33,083 nucleotides of DNA, taken from Alkalimonas collagenimarina (GTDB lineage Bacteria; Pseudomonadota; Gammaproteobacteria; Enterobacterales; Alteromonadaceae). Of this stretch, positions 9,072-18,317 are shown piece after piece (position 1 is the first letter of the stretch; each line of letters begins with the position of its first letter). The position numbers and the translations under genes were made by a program. Location of the stretch: NCBI RefSeq assembly GCF_030717845.1, contig NZ_JAUZVZ010000031.1, positions 1-33,083 of the forward strand, given 5' to 3'. The notes beneath the pieces are model-generated. The model was not told the DNA's origin. It was given only the letters and a program-made list of their open reading frames with translations, and ran no database searches.

Positions 9072-9596
9072 TTATTTGCTGGGAAGTATCTCTTCATTGT
9101 TGGCTTCAGCCCATGTATTCCACACTTCGACCTTAGCATTGTAATTTTCAAGTGCTTGCTTTTCAGCAGCTGCCAGCAATGATTGTACGTCTTTAGCATA
9201 TTTTTTGTGTACAGATGCGAAAGGAACAACTTCGATTCCTTTATTTTGCAATGCTTTTTTCATCGTATGTGTTTTTAAATGCTGCAACTGTCCTGATTCA
9301 ACATAAAAGTACTGCTTGTCCTTATTTAATGTTTTTAGCTTAGGCTTTACCGGGCGCTTATTCGCATTTTCACTCGTTGCTGATTCGGCTACAAGCTCAT
9401 GATGAACATGAAAGCCTAATTGCTCAAGCGAATAGCCCTGAGATTTAGCGAGTTGTTTTATTTGTTCAATGGCGGCGGCTTCTTTTTGTCTTGAATCCAA
9501 GACCTCGGTCAACCATTCAATCGCATCGCGAAGATTGACTACCGTCAACTCTTTGGCTGAACGCTTTAATTCTTTTTTGTTTAATAATAAAGACAT
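9072..9596 (-). CDS. Hypothetical protein, possible divergent H-NS-family nucleoid protein
   Basis: A 174-residue, highly charged, Lys-rich soluble protein with no signal peptide or membrane segment. Residues about 20-60 look like a coiled-coil oligomerisation region ending in SLEQLGF, reminiscent of H-NS/MvaT. A linker then contains PVKPK, the sequence that introduces the DNA-binding domain in many H-NS proteins. The usual W-[ST]-G-R-G-R-x-P AT-hook-like loop is absent and is replaced by YFYVESGQLQHLKT, followed by KKALQNKG. The last third (about 125-174) is helical and charged. The ribosome-binding site GGAG lies 7 nt upstream of the ATG. H-NS kinship is a guess from pattern; otherwise this is an unrecognised protein. 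It is monocistronic. Confidence 0.6.
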   Translation of the reverse strand: MSLLLNKKELKRSAKELTVVNLRDAIEWLTEVLDSRQKEAAAIEQIKQLAKSQGYSLEQLGFHVHHELVAESATSENANKRPVKPKLKTLNKDKQYFYVESGQLQHLKTHTMKKALQNKGIEVVPFASVHKKYAKDVQSLLAAAEKQALENYNAKVEVWNTWAEANNEEILPSK

Positions 9597-9754
9597 CGGC
9601 TAACTCCATGGGTTGTCAAACTATATATCGGGATAATAACATAGCTATTTGCCGGATTAATACACAGATAAAGTGGTTTTAGTTCTGGTCGGGTCTGAAA
9701 AATGAAGCAATTTAAGGTATCTTAGCCCCAAGATGATATTGGAGTTTTGTAAAC

Positions 9755-10408
9755 ATGCCAGAAATTAAAACATTATTTGCCAACAACCGTGCCTGGGCCC
9801 GTCAGGTCGAAGAAGACCAACCAGGTTTTTTTAAGAAGTTATCGGCGCAACAAGCGCCAGAGTATCTGTGGATAGGTTGCTCGGACAGCCGGGTGCCGGC
9901 GAACGAAATTGTTGGCATGTTGCCCGGTGAGTTATTCGTTCATCGCAATGTCGCCAATTTGGTATTACATTCCGATATGAACTGCCTGTCGGTGCTGCAA
10001 TACGCGATTGATATCCTAAAAGTAAAACATATTATTGTCTGTGGTCATTATGGTTGTGGTGGTATCAACGCCGCCATGAATAAACAGCGGGTTGGTTTTG
10101 TAGATAACTGGCTGCGTAACATAAAAGATGTCTACGCCTTGCATCGCGACGAAATAGAAATTATTGCGGATGAGTCTGCACGCTTGAATCGGTTGTGTGA
10201 ACTGAATGTCGTCGAGCAAGTACGCAATCTGTGTCATACCAGCTTTGTGCAGGATGCGTGGGAACGCCAGCAGTCACTCACCGTGCATGGCTGGGTATAC
10301 AGCTTAGAAGATGGCCATCTGAAAGATTTAAAAGTCAGTCACTCGAATCCTGAGCAAATCGATAACATCTACACTTTATCCAGTTTAGCGGATGCTGCTG
10401 AGAGTTAA
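9755..10408 (+). CDS. can: Beta-class carbonic anhydrase
   Basis: A 217-residue cytoplasmic zinc enzyme interconverting CO2 and bicarbonate, which supplies bicarbonate to carboxylases. The zinc ligands are plain: Cys42 and Asp44 in GCSDSRVPAN (with Arg46), and His98 and Cys101 in CGHYGCGG. E. coli Can is 220 residues and closely similar. The RBS-like GGAG lies 10 nt before the ATG. The gene converges on purU, and only 6 nt separate the two stop codons. The can stop lies in a 14-bp palindrome. Confidence 0.96.
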   Translation: MPEIKTLFANNRAWARQVEEDQPGFFKKLSAQQAPEYLWIGCSDSRVPANEIVGMLPGELFVHRNVANLVLHSDMNCLSVLQYAIDILKVKHIIVCGHYGCGGINAAMNKQRVGFVDNWLRNIKDVYALHRDEIEIIADESARLNRLCELNVVEQVRNLCHTSFVQDAWERQQSLTVHGWVYSLEDGHLKDLKVSHSNPEQIDNIYTLSSLADAAES

Positions 10409-10413
10409 CTCTC
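10400..10413. terminator. 14-bp palindrome at the can/purU convergent junction
   Basis: GAGAGTTAACTCTC is a perfect palindrome covering the can stop codon (10406-10408) and ending just before the purU stop. As RNA it could form a 5-bp stem with a TTAA loop. It is short and has no T-run, so termination is only a possibility. Confidence 0.3.
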
Positions 10414-10414
10414 G

Positions 10415-11257
10415 CTACAGCAAAACCGTTTTATTGCCATGGACAAACACCCTGTCTTCCTGAATTAATAGCAGTGCTTTTGATAGTGCTGCTTTTTCCA
10501 CATCCCGCCCGGCTTTGGCCATATCTTTTGCACTGTAGTTGTGGTCAACCCGAGTGACCATTTGTTCAATAATTGGCCCTTCGTCCAGCTCATTATTGAC
10601 GAAATGAGCCGTCGCACCGATGATCTTCACACCACGCTCAAAGGCACGCTGATAAGGGTTGGCACCAACAAAAGCAGGTAAGAAACTATGATGAATATTG
10701 ATAATACGTTGCGGATAATGCGCTACAAAGTCAGGAGTTAATATGCGCATAAACTTGGCCAACACGACATAATCCGGTGCAAACTGGTCAATCTGTGCCA
10801 TCAATTGCTTCTCATGCTCACAGCGATCCAGATGTTGATGACAAACATGAATAAAAGGCACACCAAAACGCTCGGTTAAGCTAGCAAGCTCGGCATAGTT
10901 GCCAATGACCGCTGCAATCTCCAGCTGCAATGAGCCATCAAACACCTTCATCAGAATATCACCCAAACAATGTGCTTCTTTGGTGACCAGAATAACCACC
11001 CGCTTCTGCCGGGCTTTCGGGTGCAGCTGCCGCACGCTACCTATTGGCAGGGCAGCATCTAAATCGGCCAACAACTGGGCGTCATTAAACACACCTTCCA
11101 ATTCGGTTCGCATGTAAAACTGGCCGGAGACCGGATCAACATATTCAGTATTTCGTATAATATTCAACTGATGCTGTGCACAGGTACCGGTAATAAGCGC
11201 GATGAGTCCTTTGGAGTCTGGGCATTCAGTGACTAATATTTTTCGTTCCATGTTCAT
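10415..11257 (-). CDS. purU: Formyltetrahydrofolate deformylase
   Basis: A 280-residue enzyme, the same length as E. coli PurU. It hydrolyses 10-formyl-THF to formate and THF, balancing one-carbon pools and supplying formate to PurT. An N-terminal ACT domain (about 6-80, beginning LVTECPDSKGLIA) precedes the formyltransferase-fold domain. Catalytic residues shared with GAR transformylase are visible: Asn187 and His189 in INIHHSFLP, and Asp225 in NELDEGPI. The frame is open to 11302, but starts at 11257 or 11251 give the family N-terminus; neither has a strong ribosome-binding site. It is monocistronic and divergent from trmO. Confidence 0.94.
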   Translation of the reverse strand: MNMERKILVTECPDSKGLIALITGTCAQHQLNIIRNTEYVDPVSGQFYMRTELEGVFNDAQLLADLDAALPIGSVRQLHPKARQKRVVILVTKEAHCLGDILMKVFDGSLQLEIAAVIGNYAELASLTERFGVPFIHVCHQHLDRCEHEKQLMAQIDQFAPDYVVLAKFMRILTPDFVAHYPQRIINIHHSFLPAFVGANPYQRAFERGVKIIGATAHFVNNELDEGPIIEQMVTRVDHNYSAKDMAKAGRDVEKAALSKALLLIQEDRVFVHGNKTVLL

Positions 11258-11427
11258 AGTGCTTTGATTGAGACTGAGAGAATAACCAATAGTACCTTGC
11301 ATCCATCTGGCATTAAAGACATTAAGACGGCTTTGTTGTGGTTTTTAACCATTGGTTGTTGTTCTGTAGAATAGCCGTCATACTACCCTATTGATGAACA
11401 ACCATTTTGTGATGCTTAACACCTTAG

Positions 11428-12138
11428 ATGCAAAACACATTTGAATTTGAAGCCATAGGCTATATTCGCTCTCCCTATAAGCAAAAATTTGCAATACCAA
11501 GGCAACCGGGATTGATCCCAGAAGCCAAGGCCCAACTCGTGTTTCATGATTCGTTTAGTGCGGAGCCTTTTATACGCGGCATCGAAGAGTTCAGTCACTT
11601 ATGGCTGTTGTTTGTTTTTCATGAAACGGCAGATAAGGGCTGGTCTCCCATGGTCCGGCCGCCGCGCTTGGGAGGGAATATCCGCAAAGGGGTTTTTGCC
11701 ACCAGAGCGACCTTCCGGCCTAATCCAATTGGCTTATCCGTCGTACAACTTGAAGGGGTTCGCATTACTGGCAAGCAGGTAGAATTGGATTTAGCTGGCA
11801 TTGACTTAGTGGATGGGACTCCCATTATCGATATCAAGCCGTATCTGCCCTATTCGGATGCCATCCCTGATGCTAAGGCTAGTTTTGCCGATAGTGCGCC
11901 AGAAACAGGCATGACCGTTAGCTTTTCGGAGCAAGCTGAACTGTTTTGCCAATCGCAACCGCAGTACCCGCAGTTGCAGCTCTTTATCGAAAAAGTTTTG
12001 AAGCAAGATCCCAGGCCACCTTATAAGAAAAAACACAGTGGCGAACAGAGTTACGGCATGACACTCTATACTTTTAATATTCAATGGACTGTGACAGGAG
12101 AACATCATTATGTTTATGCGATCACTCCCTTACCTTAG
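11428..12138 (+). CDS. trmO: tRNA (N6-threonylcarbamoyladenosine(37)-N6)-methyltransferase TrmO
   Basis: A 236-residue protein (E. coli TrmO/YaeB has 235) that uses SAM to N6-methylate t6A37 in threonine tRNAs. The family opening EAIGYIRSPYKQKFAIPRQPG is present, followed by RPPRLGGN, the core TRATFRPNPIGLS, DLVDGTPIIDIKPY, and the C-terminal signature DPRPPYKK preceding the terminal domain. The ATG lacks a strong ribosome-binding site. Its last 29 nt overlap the next gene in another frame, so the two are probably co-transcribed. Confidence 0.93.
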   Translation: MQNTFEFEAIGYIRSPYKQKFAIPRQPGLIPEAKAQLVFHDSFSAEPFIRGIEEFSHLWLLFVFHETADKGWSPMVRPPRLGGNIRKGVFATRATFRPNPIGLSVVQLEGVRITGKQVELDLAGIDLVDGTPIIDIKPYLPYSDAIPDAKASFADSAPETGMTVSFSEQAELFCQSQPQYPQLQLFIEKVLKQDPRPPYKKKHSGEQSYGMTLYTFNIQWTVTGEHHYVYAITPLP

Positions 12139-13165
12139 CGCCTTGCTGGTTTCTGGCAGCGTTCTTGCTCTTCCGCCGCTACCTGAGCCGGTGAGCAACA
12201 ATGCAGTTGCCAGTACCACAGTCCGAGGCAAAACCTATGTCGTTAGTATGATGGGCATGGGCCCGGGTAAAACCGCACAGGATGCACACAACAAAGTCTG
12301 GATGCATACCATTGGCGAGTTTGGCTGGAAAAGCCTGGCTGAGGTTCCAAGTCAAACGCGAGTTTCTGGCCGCGTTGCTGCCAGCGCTGTGGCACTCAAC
12401 AATAATTTCTTTGTGTTAGGTGGATACAGTATTGATCGACAAGGCAATCGCGTGACCTCGGTAGAAAGCTACCGCTTTAACCCTGCCACGGAGCGCTACA
12501 ACCGGGTAAATGATATGCCTGTCCCTGTCGATGACACCCTTGCCCTCACCTATCAGGATCGTTATATCTATCTGGTTGGCGGCTGGAATGGTGATGGTGC
12601 AGTGAATCTGGTACAGGTCTTTGATAATTTCACCCAAAAATGGAGTCAGGCCACCCCAATGCCGGGCCAAGCGGTGTACGGCTTAGCAGGTGCTATCGTT
12701 AACGACGCCTTGATCTTCTGTGATGGTGTTGCGCTGGATTATCAGACCGGAGAACGCGTCAAAGCCATGGAGCCAAGCTGCTACCAAGGTGCCATTGACC
12801 CACGCAATGCTCTAAAGCTGGCATGGACACCCATTGAGCATCCAACAGGGCAGGCTCGTTTTAGAATGGCGGCAATTGCCAGCACTGTCGAAGGCGAGGA
12901 CGTCGCAGTATTTATTGGTGGCAGCCAGACATTTTATCATCATTCTGGTGTTAGCGAGCAAGGAGAAGCGGCTCAGCCAGAGTCAGCCGTCTGGCTCTAC
13001 TCACCGAAGCAACAAAAATGGCTAAGCGCTCAATCAACCGAAGCGGTGATGGATTTGCAGGGTTTAATTAAGGTTAATGGTGACATTTATTCCATTGGTG
13101 GCATGCGACAAGATCAGCAAGTCACGCCACAATTACTCAAACATTCAGTCCAACTGAACAATTAG
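12110..13165 (+). CDS. Secreted Kelch-repeat beta-propeller protein
   Basis: A 351-residue protein with an N-terminal signal peptide (MFMRSLPYLSALLVSGSVLA, cleavage probable before LPPLPEP). Kelch repeats are marked by FVLGGYS, YLVGGWNG, FIGGSQ and YSIGGM, each followed by a conserved W or Y region such as NFTQKWSQATPMPG. This suggests a six-bladed periplasmic propeller, similar in style to NanM-like mutarotases. No sialate or galactose genes are nearby, so the ligand is unknown. AGGAG lies 9 nt before the ATG, inside trmO, supporting translation despite the 29-nt overlap. An ATG at 12116 is an alternative start. Confidence 0.85.
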   Translation: MFMRSLPYLSALLVSGSVLALPPLPEPVSNNAVASTTVRGKTYVVSMMGMGPGKTAQDAHNKVWMHTIGEFGWKSLAEVPSQTRVSGRVAASAVALNNNFFVLGGYSIDRQGNRVTSVESYRFNPATERYNRVNDMPVPVDDTLALTYQDRYIYLVGGWNGDGAVNLVQVFDNFTQKWSQATPMPGQAVYGLAGAIVNDALIFCDGVALDYQTGERVKAMEPSCYQGAIDPRNALKLAWTPIEHPTGQARFRMAAIASTVEGEDVAVFIGGSQTFYHHSGVSEQGEAAQPESAVWLYSPKQQKWLSAQSTEAVMDLQGLIKVNGDIYSIGGMRQDQQVTPQLLKHSVQLNN

Positions 13166-13244
13166 TCTGTTTATTTGCATGGCGTTGCACAAAACGCCTT
13201 GCTAGAATACGGCAATTTTTTTTCTCAGTGCAATAGGTCGAGCC

Positions 13245-14987
13245 ATGCGCAGCAGTCAGTATTTATTATCAACCATGAAAGAAAACCCGGCTGATGCCGA
13301 AGTCATCAGCCACAAACTGATGCTGCGTGCTGGCATGGTTCGTCGTTTGGCATCTGGCTTGTATACCTATTTGCCAACAGGTGTGCGCACCTTACGCAAA
13401 GTTGAGCGTATTGTTCGGGAAGAAATGAATAAAGCAGGGGCGATAGAAGTATTGATGCCCATGGTACAGAATGCTGAGTTATGGCAAGAAACCGGCCGTT
13501 GGGAGCATATGGATGCCGAATTACTGCGCTTTAAAGATCGCCATCAGCGTGATTTTGTCCTTGGCCCCACCCATGAAGAAGTGATTACGGATCTTATTCG
13601 CCGTGAAGTCACCAGCTATAAGCAGCTGCCGCTTAATTTGTACCAAATTCAAACCAAGTTCCGCGATGAACGCCGGCCCCGTTTTGGTGTGATGCGCGCG
13701 CGTGAATTTCTTATGAAAGATGCCTATTCGTTCCATTTAACGCAGGATAGCCTACAACAAACCTATGATGCGATGTATCAGGCCTACACCAGGATTTTCA
13801 CGCGTTTAGGGTTGGATTTCAGAGCGGTCATCGCGGACAGTGGCTCGATTGGTGGTAGCGTGTCGCATGAATTCCATGTACTGGCCAGCTCAGGCGAAGA
13901 CGCCATTGCGTTTTCTACCAGCAGCGATTATGCCGCTAATATTGAAATGGCTGCAGCGTTACCTCCATCCAGCAAGCGCCCCGCCGCCAGCGCTAGTCTA
14001 CAAAAAGTAGCGACTCCTGATGCAAACACTCTGGAAGAACTAGCGGCTTGTTTATCGCTGGAAACCAGCCATCTGGTGAAGACCGTGCTGGTGCATGCTC
14101 ATCATGATACAGAAGATAATGCGACAAAAGACAACAGCGTTCAACTGATTGCCCTTGTGGTAAGGGCTGATCATCAGCTCAACCATGTAAAGGCCGAAAA
14201 GCATCCTCTGGTTGCGAGCCCTCTGACACTTGCAACCGATGAACAAATAAAAGCTTTACTTGGCTCTGCTACCGCTACAATTGGCCCGGTTGGTCTGAAG
14301 GTACCTGTTATTGTCGATCACAGCGCCGCTGTTCTGGCTGACTTTAGTTGCGGTGCTAATGAAGACAGCCACCAGCTTGTTGGCGTCAATTGGGATCGTG
14401 ATATCACAGATTATCAACAGGCCGATATACGCAATGTGGTCTCTGGTGATGCCAGTCCTTGTGGCTCAGGTACGTTAGAAATCAAACGCGGCATCGAGGT
14501 AGGTCATATCTTCCAACTGGGTGATAAATACTCTCAAGCGATGAAAGCGGGCGTGCTGAATGAAGCAGGTAAAAACCAAATTCTGACCATGGGCTGTTAT
14601 GGCATTGGTGTATCACGCATTATTGCAGCCGCCATTGAGCAGAATCATGATGAATATGGCATCATTTGGCCTGATACCATAGCACCTTTTCAAATCGCTT
14701 TAATTCCTATGAATATGCATAAATCGACACGTATTCAACAAGCCGCGGAACAGCTTTACAATGAACTGACTGCCGCAGGTTTCGAGGTGATTTTTGATGA
14801 TCGTAAAGAGCGCCCAGGCGTAATGTTTGCAGATATGGAGCTACTAGGCATCCCACATCACATTGTGATTGGCGAGCGCAACCTGGATCAGCAGCAAGTC
14901 GAATACAAACACCGTCGTAGCGGCAGCAAAGAAATGCTAGATATTGCTCAGGTGGTTGCTGAAATGACTACCCGCGTACAGATTTAA
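13245..14987 (+). CDS. proS: Prolyl-tRNA synthetase (bacterial type with editing domain)
   Basis: A 580-residue class II aminoacyl-tRNA synthetase (E. coli ProRS has 572). Motif 2 appears as [26 protein letters not shown], and motif 3 as [17 protein letters not shown] followed by IIWP. The editing (INS) domain that hydrolyses mischarged Ala-tRNAPro occupies about residues 225-410. The C-terminal anticodon-binding domain follows (IALIPMN ... [26 protein letters not shown]). AGG precedes the ATG. Upstream, between the Kelch gene and proS, a 6-bp inverted repeat GGCGTT/AACGCC (about 13181-13198) may be a weak terminator for the upstream pair. Confidence 0.97.
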   Translation: MRSSQYLLSTMKENPADAEVISHKLMLRAGMVRRLASGLYTYLPTGVRTLRKVERIVREEMNKAGAIEVLMPMVQNAELWQETGRWEHMDAELLRFKDRHQRDFVLGPTHEEVITDLIRREVTSYKQLPLNLYQIQTKFRDERRPRFGVMRAREFLMKDAYSFHLTQDSLQQTYDAMYQAYTRIFTRLGLDFRAVIADSGSIGGSVSHEFHVLASSGEDAIAFSTSSDYAANIEMAAALPPSSKRPAASASLQKVATPDANTLEELAACLSLETSHLVKTVLVHAHHDTEDNATKDNSVQLIALVVRADHQLNHVKAEKHPLVASPLTLATDEQIKALLGSATATIGPVGLKVPVIVDHSAAVLADFSCGANEDSHQLVGVNWDRDITDYQQADIRNVVSGDASPCGSGTLEIKRGIEVGHIFQLGDKYSQAMKAGVLNEAGKNQILTMGCYGIGVSRIIAAAIEQNHDEYGIIWPDTIAPFQIALIPMNMHKSTRIQQAAEQLYNELTAAGFEVIFDDRKERPGVMFADMELLGIPHHIVIGERNLDQQQVEYKHRRSGSKEMLDIAQVVAEMTTRVQI

Positions 14988-15012
14988 TCATCGTGAGTGG
15001 CATGTACAAGAC

Positions 15013-15037
15013 AAAGGGCGCTGCATGAGCGCCCTTT
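15013..15037. terminator. Rho-independent terminator after proS, probably bidirectional
   Basis: Hairpin AAAGGGCGCT / AGCGCCCTTT with a 5-nt loop, followed on the plus strand by a T5 run. The A-rich left flank gives a short T tract on the minus strand as well, serving the converging DUF2750 gene. Confidence 0.9.
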
Positions 15038-15072
15038 TTGTAGGATAGCGAACGCATTGAATAAATAGCGGC

Positions 15073-15462
15073 TTACTCGGGCGCTTGCTCTGCCTGTAAA
15101 GCCTGCTCCATTTCTTCAGGTGACACCACCACACCAGGCCCTTCCGAGTCAGGAAAGACAGCAATCGACAGCTCATCACTTTGCAAACCGGTCGTCCACT
15201 TCTCCAGCCAGGTGGTCAGAGGGATAGATTGAGCCTGACAAGCACTCCATTCCCCATCAATCCAAAGCTCAGCAAGCTCGGCATGAGGCCACACTGGAAT
15301 GCAGCGATCGTCTTCAGCACTGACAAGGACAAAGCCTTCATCATCCACCAGAATCCAAATGGTCTCTAAATCAACGGCTGCACGAATAAAATAGTCATAA
15401 CGCTGCTCTGCATCCAGAGTATTTAGCTTGTTTAATTCTTCATCACTTAACTGGTATTCCAT
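15073..15462 (-). CDS. DUF2750-family protein
   Basis: A 129-residue acidic cytoplasmic protein. It matches the remembered DUF2750 pattern: an N-terminal helix with AEQRYDYFIRAAVD, then IWIL.DDEGFVLV, a PVWPHAELAELW segment, and a late DELSIAVFPD. The function is unknown. The ATG at 15462 is chosen over an upstream TTG because AGAGAGG lies 6 nt before it. It sits 25 nt downstream of the MAPEG gene stop on the same strand, so the two may be co-transcribed. Confidence 0.75.
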   Translation of the reverse strand: MEYQLSDEELNKLNTLDAEQRYDYFIRAAVDLETIWILVDDEGFVLVSAEDDRCIPVWPHAELAELWIDGEWSACQAQSIPLTTWLEKWTTGLQSDELSIAVFPDSEGPGVVVSPEEMEQALQAEQAPE

Positions 15463-15487
15463 GTACAACCTCTCTAATCGGTTTCGT

Positions 15488-15904
15488 CTAAAAAAAGCTG
15501 AGCCACATAAAGCGTAGCCAAATCACCCAAAGTACCGCACAACTGTAGATAAAGGTGCGAAAGCGCCAACGTAGCTGATTGCTTCCAGTATGGATTAAGG
15601 CATGGATGATCCGTAACACCACATAAAACGCACCCATCAACACAAAGGCCATATCTGCCAGACCTTGCTGTAATATCAGCACCACGGCAAACATATACAG
15701 CATAGGCATTTGAAATTGATTTTCAAAGTTACGTCCTGTTGCCACCACTTGTGCATTTGCTGTATCCAGCTGCATCAGGCGAAATGCATCCATACTGATC
15801 TCACCCTTTCGGGCCGCTTTAAAACGCCGTCGTCCCATCACAACTAACACCACACTGGTTAATACAACCTGTGCAAACACTGTTAACAATAACCACTTAT
15901 CCAT
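15488..15904 (-). CDS. MAPEG-family integral membrane protein
   Basis: A 138-residue membrane protein with about four hydrophobic segments. The MAPEG hallmarks are an N-terminal helix, then NFENQFQMPMLYMFAVVL (about 59-76) and IHALIHTGSNQLRWRFRTF (about 99-117). Eukaryotic members act on glutathione conjugates or eicosanoids; roles of bacterial members are mostly unknown. AGGAG lies 6 nt upstream of the ATG. It probably forms a two-gene unit with the downstream DUF2750 gene. Confidence 0.85.
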   Translation of the reverse strand: MDKWLLLTVFAQVVLTSVVLVVMGRRRFKAARKGEISMDAFRLMQLDTANAQVVATGRNFENQFQMPMLYMFAVVLILQQGLADMAFVLMGAFYVVLRIIHALIHTGSNQLRWRFRTFIYSCAVLWVIWLRFMWLSFF

Positions 15905-16003
15905 TTATTACTCCTGATAGTGTCAGCGGATAGATTTGAAATGACTAACGGCCCATAATGGCGCTCAGCTTAATGCATCCACTTGAACGCAGCAAGTAAA
16001 TGA

Positions 16004-16032
16004 TTAGGTTCAGTCAACAGCTTTGGTATACT
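16004..16032 (+). promoter_or_regulatory. Probable extended -10 promoter of tdk
   Basis: TATACT at 16027-16032 is preceded by TG one base upstream (TGGTATACT), an extended -10 element. The -35 position 17 nt upstream holds only a weak TTAGGT. The predicted transcript would start about 20 nt before the tdk ATG. Confidence 0.45.
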
Positions 16033-16059
16033 GCTGAAAATGATTAGACAGGATGTGCT

Positions 16060-16644
16060 ATGGCCCAGTTGTACTTTTATTATTCTGCCATGAATGCCGG
16101 CAAATCGACGGCTTTATTGCAAAGTGCCTACAATTATGAAGAGCGAGGCATGCAGGTCGCGCTATTTACAGCTGCGATTGATAATCGATTTGGCGAAGGT
16201 GTGATCAGCTCTCGCATTGGTCTCTCAATGCCAGCAACACTGTTTGATGCTAACTTTGATTTTATCGCTCAGATCAAGCAACAACAGTCAAAGCAAGCGA
16301 TTGATTGTGTACTGCTTGATGAGGCGCAGTTTTTAACCCGCAATCAAGTGCAGCAACTTACCGATATTGTCGATGACTTGCATATTCCTGTACTTGCTTT
16401 TGGCCTACGAACTGACTTTAGTGGTAACACCTTTGAAGGCAGCCACGCGCTCCTAGCTTGGGCCGATAAACTGATTGAATTAAAAACCGTCTGTCATTGT
16501 GGCCGTAAAGCAAATTTTGTCGTGCGGCTTGATGCTCATGGCCAACCGACCCAAACCGGCGATCAAATCCAAATAGGTGGCAATGAAAGCTATGTCTCAA
16601 TGTGTCGGGCGCATTTTAAAGCCTTGGTTTGGCAACCAAAGTAG
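16060..16644 (+). CDS. tdk: Thymidine kinase
   Basis: A 194-residue type II thymidine kinase for pyrimidine salvage (thymidine + ATP to dTMP). The P-loop is SAMNAGKST (about 9-17), the catalytic Glu89 sits in LLDEAQF, and the lasso/zinc region has Cys145 and Cys147 ([10 protein letters not shown]), Cys182 and His185 (MCRAHF). These match E. coli Tdk positions closely. AGGA precedes the ATG by about 9 nt. Downstream, a 7-bp hairpin GTTTGCA/TGCAAAC (16666-16685) without a T-run may be a weak terminator. Confidence 0.96.
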   Translation: MAQLYFYYSAMNAGKSTALLQSAYNYEERGMQVALFTAAIDNRFGEGVISSRIGLSMPATLFDANFDFIAQIKQQQSKQAIDCVLLDEAQFLTRNQVQQLTDIVDDLHIPVLAFGLRTDFSGNTFEGSHALLAWADKLIELKTVCHCGRKANFVVRLDAHGQPTQTGDQIQIGGNESYVSMCRAHFKALVWQPK

Positions 16645-16761
16645 CATCAACAAGCAACTTCTCTCGTTTGCATTCCAGTGCAAACAAAAGGGACTGACTT
16701 CACTTTTTGGGGATTGCCGTGAATTCAGTTATAGTTAGCAAAAGCGGTATCAGAGAATGGT

Positions 16762-18276
16762 ATGCCAAAATTGAAAGATGATACACCTCATTATTGGGCC
16801 ATTATTGATGCATTGCCCTTTGCTGTTCTACTCAAGGATACAGCGAAGCCGCATATATTCGCCAATAAGCAAGCGCTTCATTTACTTAGCCTAACCACTG
16901 ACTCTTTTGTACTAAGTTTGCATGATATTCGTCATATCCGACTCGCTGACCCAATCAGCAAAACCCAGTTATCATTAGCACAAAACCCATTATTGATGGC
17001 GCTCAGTGGCAGCAGTGTCAACCAATCTGTGCTCTTTGAGTATTCGGGTACGACGGTACAATTATACGCCACTACTGTGCAATTGAGCTTCACTTTGAGT
17101 AATTCGGTTCTTATTGTTTTAACCCCCGAAAGTACTGCATCGAAGTTCGATATTGCTCAAACTGAGCGAGTTGATGATACAAGCGAGTTAGAAGAAGCGC
17201 TTGCCTTTGACAAATTAATGTCGCTTATTTCTACAGAACTGATCAATGTCAGACCCGATAAACTCGATATTCATATTGAAGATGCCCTCACTGCTTTGGG
17301 CGAGTTTTGCCATGCGGACCGAAGCTATGTCTTTTTATTCGATAAACAGATGAAACACATGAGCAATACCCATGAGTGGGTCCGAACAGGCATCAAAGCA
17401 CACAAAGAGAACTTGCAAAATGTGCCTCATCAGGCATTACCTTATTTTTGGCATGTGATCCAAACTGAGCTTATCTTTGCGATAAGCGACGTGGAACAAC
17501 TGACTGAAGCAGCTCAGGCAGAAAAAAATGAGTTTAATGCTGAAAATATTCAGTCTGTATTGTGTACGGCTATGTCTAGCGAAGGGCAATTACTTGGTTT
17601 CGTCGGCTGTGACATGGTGGCACGAAAACGTAACTGGACGGCCAGTGATATTCGCCGCTTAAAGCTGGTGGGAAACATGATTGCCAATACCATACAAAAC
17701 GTGAATTATCGACTGTCGCTGCAAAAGATGCAGAATAAGTTGGTCAAAGCCAATCAGGAGTTAAAGGTACTAGCCGCCAGAGATGGATTAACCGGCATAG
17801 CCAATCGTCGCCAGTTTGACGAAGTGATACTGCAAGAGCTACATCGTTGCACCAGAGCTCAAGCGCCGCTTTGCTTGATGTTGATTGATATCGACCACTT
17901 TAAAGACTTCAACGATAACTATGGCCATTTGGCGGGGGATGATGCATTAAAGCGGGTCGCTATTGCATTGCAACAACAATTAAAACGTCAGGGGGAGTTG
18001 ATTGCTCGTTATGGTGGCGAAGAGTTTGCTGTCATACTGCCGCAGTGTGACTCAGCTGAGGCGCCATTGATTGCTAAGCGTTTACATGCTGCCATTTTCA
18101 AATTAGCCATAGAGCATACATTTTCACCTTGGCAATTACTTACCATTAGTATTGGCTATTGCCAGCTGACTCCTGATAAAAAAACCAGCATCAACACCTT
18201 GATTGAAAAAGCCGATACGGCACTCTATCAAGCAAAAGCAGCGGGACGTAATCAAGTCAAAGGCATTTCCCTATAA
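16762..18276 (+). CDS. Diguanylate cyclase with PAS-like and GAF sensor domains
   Basis: A 504-residue cytoplasmic protein that makes cyclic di-GMP from two GTP. Residues about 10-120 look PAS-like (YWAIIDALPFAVLLKD). A GAF domain spans about 150-315 (LCTAMSSEGQLLGFVGCD). A coiled linker leads to GGDEF at about 335-500, with DGLTGIANRR, IDIDHFKDFNDNYGH and active-site RYGGEEF (418-422). The usual RxxD inhibitory site six residues before GGEEF is RQGE here, so product inhibition may be weak or absent. No membrane segment is seen; the input signal is unknown. Its stop codon lies in a 10-bp inverted repeat shared with the converging porin gene. Confidence 0.92.
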   Translation: MPKLKDDTPHYWAIIDALPFAVLLKDTAKPHIFANKQALHLLSLTTDSFVLSLHDIRHIRLADPISKTQLSLAQNPLLMALSGSSVNQSVLFEYSGTTVQLYATTVQLSFTLSNSVLIVLTPESTASKFDIAQTERVDDTSELEEALAFDKLMSLISTELINVRPDKLDIHIEDALTALGEFCHADRSYVFLFDKQMKHMSNTHEWVRTGIKAHKENLQNVPHQALPYFWHVIQTELIFAISDVEQLTEAAQAEKNEFNAENIQSVLCTAMSSEGQLLGFVGCDMVARKRNWTASDIRRLKLVGNMIANTIQNVNYRLSLQKMQNKLVKANQELKVLAARDGLTGIANRRQFDEVILQELHRCTRAQAPLCLMLIDIDHFKDFNDNYGHLAGDDALKRVAIALQQQLKRQGELIARYGGEEFAVILPQCDSAEAPLIAKRLHAAIFKLAIEHTFSPWQLLTISIGYCQLTPDKKTSINTLIEKADTALYQAKAAGRNQVKGISL

Positions 18277-18303
18277 AGCACTTGTCATGAGCACTTTATA
18301 GGG
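18269..18303. terminator. Bidirectional hairpin between the GGDEF gene and the porin-like gene
   Basis: A perfect 10-bp inverted repeat CCCTATAAAG / CTTTATAGGG with a 15-nt loop. The cyclase stop codon (18274-18276) is inside the left arm. There is no T-run, so termination is inferred from its position between converging genes. Confidence 0.5.
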
Positions 18304-18317
18304 AGTAGTAACAACAG

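Noticed and set aside
16666-16685. Hairpin GTTTGCA/TGCAAAC after tdk as a terminator
   Set aside because: A perfect 7-bp stem but no U-tract, and a gene on the same strand follows; too weak to list as a separate feature.
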